A program made the position numbers and the translations under genes. Positions 1 through 6,603 of a stretch of DNA of 12,842 bases are shown piece by piece (positions within the stretch are counted from its first letter, which is position 1; each line of letters starts with the position of its first letter). This stretch comes from Spirochaetaceae bacterium (lineage in GTDB: Bacteria; Spirochaetota; Spirochaetia; Treponematales; Breznakiellaceae): NCBI GenBank assembly GCA_031278575.1, contig JAITKD010000015.1, positions 1 through 12,842 of the forward strand, given 5' to 3'. The notes beneath the pieces were generated by a model. The model was not told the origin of the DNA. It worked only from the letters and a program-made list of their open reading frames with translations, and searched no databases.

Positions 1-641
1 TCGTCAAAAAGAAACACTTCCCGGGGGGGCTTTTGGGTACAGCGGATTCTGCCCCGGAGGTTGGTTATCCGATTTTCCCGGTTAAGCCCCTTTTGTGTCC
101 GCGAGGGAAGCCGTTTAAGGCAACGGCACACCGGCAGGTCCCGCGGACGGGGCTCCGGTTTCCGGCGCTGTTTTTCCAGCAACCGCGCCAGGTATTCAAC
201 CTGATCCCAGCCGTAAGCCCGCAGCTTTCCCGGCCGGGGGGGAACGGGTACCCAACCGGGGTTTTCCATCCCCTCCGGGGAAAAAGCGGAAAGGCTCTCC
301 GTGAGCTGTTCCGCAAGAAAATTCCCCAGGCTTCGGAATTTACCGAATTTATAGGCCCGGAGAACCCTTTGGTACTTTCCCGTATAGGGGAAAACCGCAA
401 AGGCCCGATCAAAATGGCGCGCCTCCCCCTCCCGGCAGGGAAGGCACCGATCCTTTTCGGATATCAGGGGGCGTCCGCAAAGGGAACAACGTTTTTCATC
501 CCCCCGAAAGAGGGCGGCCTTACAATCCCCGCAAAGTCCGTACCGGGCATCCCCGGCGTCCAAAAGGAGTTTGCCGCAGACCGGACATTCGGAGGGGAAA
601 ACCCATTCCCGAATAAACGGAAAAAAATTTTGATGATCCAT
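1..641 (-). CDS. comF: ComF family phosphoribosyltransferase, 3' end cut by window edge
   Basis: This frame is open from ATG 641 to the window edge (213 codons) without a stop. The N-terminus has four CxxC pairs (C19/C22, C37/C40, C52/C55, C66/C69), the double zinc-ribbon arrangement of ComF proteins. Family blocks follow: YKFGKFRSLG, WVPVPPRPGKLRAYGWDQ, and RCLKRLPSRTQKGLNRENR. The last visible residues, VFLFDD, are the start of the PRPP-binding loop; the remaining 20-30 residues lie outside. ComF proteins act in the cytoplasm and are linked to DNA uptake in naturally competent bacteria, but their reaction is poorly defined and many hosts are not known to be competent. The gene begins 32 nt after the mutS stop, so co-transcription is likely. 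An in-frame TAG lies four codons upstream of the ATG, which fixes this start; the AAGGG before it is only 2 nt away, so initiation may be weak or coupled to mutS. Confidence 0.87.
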   Translation of the reverse strand, partial: MDHQNFFPFIREWVFPSECPVCGKLLLDAGDARYGLCGDCKAALFRGDEKRCSLCGRPLISEKDRCLPCREGEARHFDRAFAVFPYTGKYQRVLRAYKFGKFRSLGNFLAEQLTESLSAFSPEGMENPGWVPVPPRPGKLRAYGWDQVEYLARLLEKQRRKPEPRPRDLPVCRCLKRLPSRTQKGLNRENRITNLRGRIRCTQKPPREVFLFD

Positions 642-673
642 ATCCCTTATATGCTACGGGCATACATGGCGCT

Positions 674-3340
674 TTAGTCAAACAAGGTGGGGAGATGTTT
701 TTCCGTGCCCGGGGAATGGTTCCCCCTGGGGGTACGGCCCCCCCCCTTTGACTCCAACAGGGCCTTCCAGTCATGAATCCGGTGCAGCGCGTCTAAAGGG
801 GTCATCCGGTTGAGATCCAGACTGAGGATATCCTCAAGAACGGCATCCTTTTCGGCCTGGCTATGGGTCTGTTCCCCGGAGCGTTCATCCGCCGCCGGTT
901 TTGAAATATCCGGAAGGGCTTCGTGCAGGGCCTGTTCATTTTCCTTAAGCCGGGCCATGATCCGGGCGGCCTGCAGCAGAACCCGTTCGGGGAGCCCCGC
1001 CAGGCGGGCCACCGGAAGGCCATAAGATTCCCCGGCGGAACCTTCCTTTAATTTCCGCAAAAAAACAATTTCCCCATGCCGGTCCACAACCTCCATGGAC
1101 CGGTTTGCCAAGGCGGGATGGGATATCAGCGACAATTCATGGTAATGGGTGGCAAAGAGGGTCCTGCATTTTATATGATCCAAAAGTTCCTCACATACCG
1201 CCCAGGCTATAGAAAGACCGTCGTTAGTACCGGTTCCCCTTCCCACCTCATCCATGATCACGAGGCTCCTTTCCGTGGCGGTGTGGAGGATATAGGCGGT
1301 TTCATTCATCTCTACCAAAAAGGTCGATTCCCCCCGGGCCAGGTTATCCGACGCCCCAACCCGGCAATAGATTCTATCCACCATACCTATTTCCGCTTCC
1401 TTGGCGGGGATAAAACTTCCTATTTGGGCCATGATCACGATCAGCGCGGTCTGGCGGAGATAGGTGGATTTACCCGCCATATTAGGCCCGGTAATGAGGG
1501 CAAAAAAGATCCCATCCCCGTCGAGGATCACGTCATTGGGGATAAATTCCCCCCGTTTTAAATGGGCCTCCACCACCGGATGGCGGCTTTCCAAAACCCG
1601 GATCCGGTTTTCCGTATTCACCAGGGGCCGGATCCAGCCCTGGGCGGTGGCGGCCCAGGCCAGGGACTGAGCGGTATCAAGTTCGGCGATACGCCGGGCA
1701 GCGGCGGACAGTTCCGGAATAAGCTCCTTGGCCTTGTTTCGGATCTCCAGAAAAAGTTTTTTTTCCAGTTCAATCACCTTATCGGAGGCTCCGTTGATTT
1801 CCGATTCCAGGGCGGCGAGTTTATCCGTGGTAAACCGTTCCCCGGAGACTATATTCTGGCGGCGGATAAACCGGGGGGGGACTTTGGATAAATTGGTCTT
1901 GGTTACCTCAAAAAAATACCCGATAAAACGGTTGTGCTGGATCTTAAGGTTCGGGATCCCCGTGGATTGCCGTTCTTCTTCCAAATAATCCTCAAGCATC
2001 TTCCGCCCATTATCCCGAAACTGCCGAAGGGTATCCAGTCCGGTATTAAACCCTTTTTTAATCAGGTTCCCTTCGGTGAGCAATATGGAAGGATCCTCCG
2101 CGATCCCCTGATCCAAAAGCTCCATCAGGCCCATAAGCCGCCCAAACCCCTGGGAAACAAGGGATGCGGCGGAGGAAGATTCAAAATCCAGATTCAGCGT
2201 CCCGCATAACCCTTCAACCGTCTTAAACGCCCCCAGGGCGTTTTTAATGGAAAGCATATCCTTGCCGTGGGCCCTATCCATGGCAAGCCGGGAACTAAGC
2301 CGTTCCAGATCCGGGGTTTTCCCCAAAAGATCCCGTAATGAGGCGAGATGTCCCTGATCATGATAGAGGATATCCACCATATCAAGCCGTTTGTTGATCC
2401 GGGCCGGATCCCGCAGGGGATGGAGCAGCCGCCATTTTAAAAGCCGCCTCCCCATGGAAGTTTTGGTCTCATCCAGAACCTCCAACAGGGAAAACCGCAC
2501 ATCCCCGTCCCGGAGGTTTTTGATAAGCTCCAGGTTCCGCTGGGTTGATTCGTCAATTCCCACATATTCGGATTCCCCGTAGAGACCGATGGTCCGTATA
2601 TGGGGAAGCAGGCTTTTGGCGGTATTGTCCAGATAATCCAAAAGGGCCCCGGCGGAAATAATCTCCGGACTATCCTCCTCAAGGCCAAAACTTTTAAGGC
2701 TTACCGTTCCAAACTGTCGTTCAAGCCGGTCTTTACTCCGGTCCCGATCAAAAAGCCAATCCGCCCAGCGGTTTACCACCAGGCCGGGCCGTCCCAAGAC
2801 CGCCTCCGCTAACCGGGGGTATTCTTCCAGCAGAGATTCCTGAACCACAATTTCCTTTACCTGGAGGCGTTCCAGCTCCAGCCGGATCCGTTCACCGGCT
2901 TCTTCAAAGGGAAAAGAGGTGGCATGAAAGTCCCCGGTGGAAAGCTCAATATAGGCGAAGGAAAGAAACCGGGCGGTTGAAGAAAGGGCGGAAAGGTAAT
3001 TGGAACTTCCCTTTTCAAGATAGTCATCGTCCACCGTGGTTCCCGGGGTGATAACCTCGACCACTTCCCGTTCTATGATACCCCGGCCCCTGCCGGGTTC
3101 GGTAAGCTGTTCACAGATCGCTATCTTTTTCCCCAACCGTAACAAACGGGCAATATAAGACCGAGCCGCATGATACGGAATTCCGCACATGGGCAATCCG
3201 TTACGGCTTGTCAGGGTGAGATTAAGCAGGCGGGAAACTTCCAGGGCATCATCGGCGAACATTTCATAAAAATCTCCTAAACGAAAAAAAAGAACTTCTC
3301 CCTGATGCTCCCGTTTTATCCGCCTGTATTGATCCAGCAT
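674..3340 (-). CDS. mutS: DNA mismatch repair protein MutS
   Basis: MutS recognises mispaired or unpaired bases in DNA and uses ATP to recruit MutL in postreplicative repair. The N-terminal mismatch-binding motif is present as GDFYEMF (F24-Y25-E26, the Phe-X-Glu wedge). The C-terminal ATPase has Walker A GPNMAGKST (618-626), the ASDNLARGESTFLVEM signature (663-678), Walker B LVIMDE (693-698) and ATHYHEL (730-736). The length of 888 aa is normal, and the C-terminal tail keeps the MTPLDALHRIHDWKALL-type helical end. The coordinates use the first ATG. However, coding similarity to family N-termini continues upstream (SPMLDQY), and the only good ribosome binding site (AAGGAGGT, 3368-3375) lies before an in-frame AUC at 3364-3362, so the true start may be there. 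A G9 run (738-746 on the plus strand as C9) and a C8 run (1873-1880) lie inside the gene. It follows ompH closely and precedes comF. Confidence 0.97.
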   Translation of the reverse strand: MLDQYRRIKREHQGEVLFFRLGDFYEMFADDALEVSRLLNLTLTSRNGLPMCGIPYHAARSYIARLLRLGKKIAICEQLTEPGRGRGIIEREVVEVITPGTTVDDDYLEKGSSNYLSALSSTARFLSFAYIELSTGDFHATSFPFEEAGERIRLELERLQVKEIVVQESLLEEYPRLAEAVLGRPGLVVNRWADWLFDRDRSKDRLERQFGTVSLKSFGLEEDSPEIISAGALLDYLDNTAKSLLPHIRTIGLYGESEYVGIDESTQRNLELIKNLRDGDVRFSLLEVLDETKTSMGRRLLKWRLLHPLRDPARINKRLDMVDILYHDQGHLASLRDLLGKTPDLERLSSRLAMDRAHGKDMLSIKNALGAFKTVEGLCGTLNLDFESSSAASLVSQGFGRLMGLMELLDQGIAEDPSILLTEGNLIKKGFNTGLDTLRQFRDNGRKMLEDYLEEERQSTGIPNLKIQHNRFIGYFFEVTKTNLSKVPPRFIRRQNIVSGERFTTDKLAALESEINGASDKVIELEKKLFLEIRNKAKELIPELSAAARRIAELDTAQSLAWAATAQGWIRPLVNTENRIRVLESRHPVVEAHLKRGEFIPNDVILDGDGIFFALITGPNMAGKSTYLRQTALIVIMAQIGSFIPAKEAEIGMVDRIYCRVGASDNLARGESTFLVEMNETAYILHTATERSLVIMDEVGRGTGTNDGLSIAWAVCEELLDHIKCRTLFATHYHELSLISHPALANRSMEVVDRHGEIVFLRKLKEGSAGESYGLPVARLAGLPERVLLQAARIMARLKENEQALHEALPDISKPAADERSGEQTHSQAEKDAVLEDILSLDLNRMTPLDALHRIHDWKALLESKGGGRTPRGNHSPGTEKHLPTLFD

Positions 3341-3361
3341 GGGACTCGAATCGGCAGAACT

Positions 3362-3375
3362 GATATGACCTCCTT
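3362..3375 (-). promoter_or_regulatory. Ribosome binding site and possible AUC start of mutS
   Basis: The minus strand reads AAGGAGGT at 3375-3368, a full complement to the 16S anti-SD, then 3 nt, then ATC at 3364-3362 in frame with mutS. In this frame TAG and TAA lie directly upstream, and there is no ATG, GTG or TTG between them and the ATG at 3340, which is 27 nt beyond the Shine-Dalgarno. The 8 codons from ATC to the ATG encode ISSADSSP, which resembles the short leader before the conserved PML-x-QY block of MutS proteins. Initiation at AUC is inference. Confidence 0.5.
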
Positions 3376-3381
3376 ACTACC

Positions 3382-3906
3382 TTACCGCCCGGCCTTGGCC
3401 GATAAACTTTGAATAAGTTTATCCGTTATATCCACGGTAGGGCTATACCAGATTATACTCGTATTATCTTTAAGGCTTAAAACCATGGTATACCCCTCGC
3501 TTTCCGCGATATAACGAATTTCAGTTAATATCTGATCCAAAAAGGTACTTGACCGGGCGAGCCGGTTTTTCTGATTTTCCAATTCGGCGGTTTTAAGCTG
3601 ATAATACTCCTTGAGGTACTCCGATCTCCGGTTTACCTCATTTTCCAGCCGCAGGGCCTGTTCCCGGTCCCCCCGGGCCGCGGCCCCCGCATGGGAAACC
3701 CGTAATTCCTGAATTTCCTCAGTCATCCGGTCTATTTCAACCTGTACCTGGCGGCTGCGCTCTTCAAATTCCCGAACGGCCCGGGACTCCCGGAAAAAGG
3801 CGGTGTATACCTTGGCCATATCCACCACCGCGAACCGGGTAAGCTGCTGGGCCCCCAGGACTCCCCACCCCGTAAAAAAAATAACGAGGGCGCCTATCTT
3901 CTTCAT
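3382..3906 (-). CDS. ompH: OmpH/Skp-like periplasmic chaperone
   Basis: Skp/OmpH proteins hold unfolded outer-membrane proteins in the periplasm and deliver them to BamA. The 174-aa product starts with a clear signal peptide (MKKIGALVIFFTGWGVLGA, probable cleavage after A19). Next come the family opening FAVVDMAKVY and a long charged helix rich in E, R and Q (about residues 40-115), which is the coiled-coil arm. The end, IIWYSPTVDITDKLIQSL, matches the family's DITD C-terminal block. I chose ATG 3906 rather than the upstream ATG at 3981. It begins the signal peptide and has GAGAGG 8 nt upstream, whereas the longer form would overlap bamA by about 60 nt and bury the signal. The start lies 13 nt after the bamA stop, and its Shine-Dalgarno touches that stop, so translation is probably coupled. 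It corresponds to the T. pallidum gene I recall as TP0327. Confidence 0.92.
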   Translation of the reverse strand: MKKIGALVIFFTGWGVLGAQQLTRFAVVDMAKVYTAFFRESRAVREFEERSRQVQVEIDRMTEEIQELRVSHAGAAARGDREQALRLENEVNRRSEYLKEYYQLKTAELENQKNRLARSSTFLDQILTEIRYIAESEGYTMVLSLKDNTSIIWYSPTVDITDKLIQSLSAKAGR

Positions 3907-3919
3907 CGTCACTACCTCT

Positions 3920-6403
3920 CTAATATGTGGATAACGCAAAGGATATGACAAAATCAATCCCCGAAGCGGGATTCGACGCATTACCCCCTATACTCCCCGG
4001 AATCCAGGTAAATGCCCCATCGATAAACATAAAACGTTTGGCAAAGATGAACCTAAAGGGGAATTGGGGTATGGCAAACCGCAGCCCCCCCCCAAAACTG
4101 AACCGCATATCATCAAGCTTAAATTCCTTAAAGAAGGTTTCCGGGGTCTCTTTGACCGCCGCCGCGTCAAAAAACAGGTCCACGGCCAGGATATTAGGCA
4201 CCACGGGTATCCGGATCTCCGCCCAATTTTCCCACAGGGCCAGGCCGCGGTTAAGCCGCTGATCGGTCCATCCCCGTCCGATAAACATCCCATCCACCAA
4301 TAATTTGTTCGCGTCCTCAATTATAACTTTGTCGTAAAGGGGCTGCCGGAAGATAAAGGAAACCCCCGTATGGACTCCGAACACCGCCTTTAAAGCATAA
4401 TTATCCAAAATCTGAAAGTTAAAAAGGGTAAGAAAATATTCTAATTTGGTATCGGATTTAACATAGTGCTCCACCTCAAAGGGAAAAAACCCGTAAATTC
4501 CTAACCGCTGTATTCCGTAATAACCCGATGAGGGATCATAATAAATATCCCGCCGATCCAGCGAAATACTGGTCCACAGTGATTCCGCCGGAACCCAACG
4601 GTTGTTTCCTGAGCGAAGGGCGGGATCAAAGGGCCTCAGCAAATCGGCGTCATAACTATTGTATACCAGGGCGGAACGGATACCGCCGCCCAATCCAATG
4701 TCCCCAAAACGATACCCCGTGGAAAAACCCAGGGAAAGGCTCCATTGATCATAATTCATCAAAAACGCCGAGGGGGGGAGTTTGTTGTTACGTTCATATT
4801 CCGAATAGGAATCAAATCCGTCGGGAAAGGCGTAGGATTCGTCCCCATTAAAAATGGGGTCTAATTTATCCATCGCCGCCAGCCGTTTTGCGTGCTGAAA
4901 GGTAAAATCAAAGCCCCCCGACAGGGGAAGGCCTAAAAGCCACCGTTGGGTATACTCCAGGGAAAGGCTTTGCGTATCGGGGGAAACGGTCAGCCCGGCG
5001 CCGATGATGTTTCCCCGGCCAAGAAAGTTCCGATCATTCCATTTTACCAACCCCGATATGGGGAAGGTACCGGGATCCACGGTACCGGCAAAGGTTATCC
5101 CCAGTTGGACATCCGTAGTGGGCTGTTCTTCCACGGTAAAAATCAGATCCATCAGATTTTCGGCGCTTCCCTGGGGAGTATCGGGTTGTACCTGGGAAAA
5201 ATATTGGAGATTATAGAGGTTCCGAAGCCCTTCCATTACCTTGGTTTTAGAAAATACATCCCCCGGTTCCAGGGGAATTTCCCGGAGTATCACTTCATCC
5301 TTAGTTTTTTCATTGCCCCGGATAATAATACGCTCAATATGGGCTCTGCTCCGTTCAATAATAGTAATATGATAAGAAACCAACCCTTCTTCGTCGCGTT
5401 TTTCATCCCGGGTTATGGTATTAAATATATACCCGTTTTCATAATAGAGATCCGCCACCCGCTGCAGGTCCGCCTCAACCCGCTGGGCGTTAATCGTCTC
5501 ACCGGGTTTGGACCGGATCAAGGCGGATAACTGCTCGGTGGAAAAAATAAGATTCCCCTCAAAGGTAACCCCGTTAAACCGGTACATCCGTCCTTCGTTT
5601 ATCCGAAAGATGATGGTAAGGTTATTATCCCCCTTTTCATCCTTCCGTATGTTTCGGATCACATCGGTTACCTCGGCGTCTATATATCCCCGATCCCGGT
5701 AATATTGGGTAATGACATTGATATCATCTAAAAGTTTTGACTCCTGAAAGGCGCCGTCGGCGATAAGATTTTTTCGTTTTAAGGATAACTGCCCCCGAAG
5801 GGTACCGGTAGAAAAAATAGAATTACCCTCAAATTCAAGGGATTCTATGGTTATTTTTTCCCCTTCGTTTACATAAAAAGTCAATATAATGGTTCCGTCT
5901 TTATCGGGTACCAATTCCGAACGAACCGTTATATCAGGGAAACCCTTTTCCAGGTACATATTGACGACGGCCAATTCATCTATCCGCAATTTAGCCTGAT
6001 TAACCACATCGTTTACCTTAATGGAAATCGCGCTCTGTAAATTTGACCGGGTAATGGCGTTATTACCGGTAAAAACTATTCGGGAGACCACGGGCCGTTC
6101 TTTTACCGTAAATTTAATAATAATTTCACTGCCCGCCAAGTCCGAAGGTATCGCGTTGGGGGTAAGGTTCTCGAAATATTCAAGGGCATAGAGCTTCCCC
6201 TGAAGCTCCCAAAACAGGTCGTCATTAAACAAACGGCCGATATAGGGATTTATGACTTCTTCCAAATCCGGCAGCTTGACATGCCTGAGGCCATCAAAGA
6301 CTATGTCCTTAATGGGTTTATCCTGATACCATTCACCAGCTTCCTGGGAAAAACAGGGAAAAACCAACAATAACATTAAAAAAGCCGCCAATCCAAAACG
6401 CAT
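3920..6403 (-). CDS. bamA: Outer membrane protein assembly factor BamA (Tp92/TP0326-type Omp85)
   Basis: BamA is the outer-membrane insertase that folds beta-barrel proteins into the membrane. The 827-aa product has a signal peptide (MRFGLAAFLMLLLVFPCFS, cleavage likely near residue 19). Five POTRA domains follow (approximately 30-103, 104-183, 184-273, 274-352, 353-427), each ending in a beta-strand with blocks such as IVFTGNNAI, LEFEGNSIF, VTFEGNLIF and IIIRGNEKT. The C-terminal barrel (about 430-827) contains the conserved loop-6 motif as RGW (710-712) in place of the usual RGF/RGY, and ends in SFALSTY, with a terminal aromatic residue. The ATG at 6403 is preceded by AAGGAG with 5-nt spacing, a strong site. 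ompH follows after 13 nt. The gap to tamB is 200 nt and contains a terminator-like hairpin and a palindrome, so bamA may have its own promoter, although I see no clear one. A G9 run at 4085-4093 lies in the FGGGLRF codons near the C-terminus. Confidence 0.96.
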   Translation of the reverse strand: MRFGLAAFLMLLLVFPCFSQEAGEWYQDKPIKDIVFDGLRHVKLPDLEEVINPYIGRLFNDDLFWELQGKLYALEYFENLTPNAIPSDLAGSEIIIKFTVKERPVVSRIVFTGNNAITRSNLQSAISIKVNDVVNQAKLRIDELAVVNMYLEKGFPDITVRSELVPDKDGTIILTFYVNEGEKITIESLEFEGNSIFSTGTLRGQLSLKRKNLIADGAFQESKLLDDINVITQYYRDRGYIDAEVTDVIRNIRKDEKGDNNLTIIFRINEGRMYRFNGVTFEGNLIFSTEQLSALIRSKPGETINAQRVEADLQRVADLYYENGYIFNTITRDEKRDEEGLVSYHITIIERSRAHIERIIIRGNEKTKDEVILREIPLEPGDVFSKTKVMEGLRNLYNLQYFSQVQPDTPQGSAENLMDLIFTVEEQPTTDVQLGITFAGTVDPGTFPISGLVKWNDRNFLGRGNIIGAGLTVSPDTQSLSLEYTQRWLLGLPLSGGFDFTFQHAKRLAAMDKLDPIFNGDESYAFPDGFDSYSEYERNNKLPPSAFLMNYDQWSLSLGFSTGYRFGDIGLGGGIRSALVYNSYDADLLRPFDPALRSGNNRWVPAESLWTSISLDRRDIYYDPSSGYYGIQRLGIYGFFPFEVEHYVKSDTKLEYFLTLFNFQILDNYALKAVFGVHTGVSFIFRQPLYDKVIIEDANKLLVDGMFIGRGWTDQRLNRGLALWENWAEIRIPVVPNILAVDLFFDAAAVKETPETFFKEFKLDDMRFSFGGGLRFAIPQFPFRFIFAKRFMFIDGAFTWIPGSIGGNASNPASGIDFVISFALSTY

Positions 6404-6424
6404 TAAAGCTCCTTCTTAATTAGC

Positions 6425-6454
6425 GTTGTTCAAAAACTTCAGTTTTTGAACAAC
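6425..6454. repeat. Perfect 30-nt palindrome upstream of bamA
   Basis: The arms GTTGTTCAAAAACT (6425-6438) and AGTTTTTGAACAAC (6441-6454) are exact reverse complements separated by 2 nt. The palindrome ends about 10 nt upstream of the bamA Shine-Dalgarno (6409-6414). There is no T-run beyond it in either direction, so it does not look like an intrinsic terminator. It could be an operator, a structured leader of bamA mRNA, or a copy of a dispersed genomic palindrome. Confidence 0.7.
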
Positions 6455-6532
6455 TTCCGATAAAACCGACCCGGGAGAGAACCATGGGGGTCCTGAACAA
6501 GTCCATTGATCGCAGCCACCCGTTATACGGAT

Positions 6533-6599
6533 AAAAACCCCTAACGGCGGTTTCAAAATCCGATGGTCCACCGGGCCAATCCTGAAACCGGCCCGTTAG
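6533..6599 (-). terminator. Probable intrinsic terminator after tamB
   Basis: Downstream of the tamB stop on the minus strand there is a stem of 15 bp (6599-6583 with 6555-6541, core CTAACGG/CCGTTAG plus CGGTTTCA/TGAAACCG) with a 2-nt bulge. The 27-nt loop holds its own small GGTCC/GGGCC hairpin. The stem is followed by GGG and then five T residues (6537-6533). The T-run is short and slightly displaced, so termination may be partial. Apart from this structure and the palindrome at 6425-6454, the 200-nt tamB-bamA gap holds nothing I can identify. Confidence 0.55.
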
Positions 6600-6603
6600 T
6601 CTA

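Noticed and set aside
33..677. 214-aa plus-strand open frame at the left end
   Set aside because: It is antisense to comF, whose minus-strand frame has four CxxC pairs and family motifs; the plus-strand product is a proline- and glycine-rich shadow with no recognisable domain.
3907..3981. 25-residue N-terminal extension of OmpH
   Set aside because: It overlaps the end of bamA, places sequence before the signal peptide, and lacks a ribosome binding site as good as the one before 3906.
4946..5530. 194-aa plus-strand open frame inside bamA
   Set aside because: It is antisense to conserved POTRA and barrel coding sequence, with no ribosome binding site or family features. Smaller antisense frames in mutS and tamB were rejected for the same reason.
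6344..6403. BamA as a lipoprotein through Cys17
   Set aside because: The residues before it are VFP; proline at -1 and phenylalanine at -2 do not fit even a relaxed spirochaete lipobox, and BamA proteins are cleaved by signal peptidase I.
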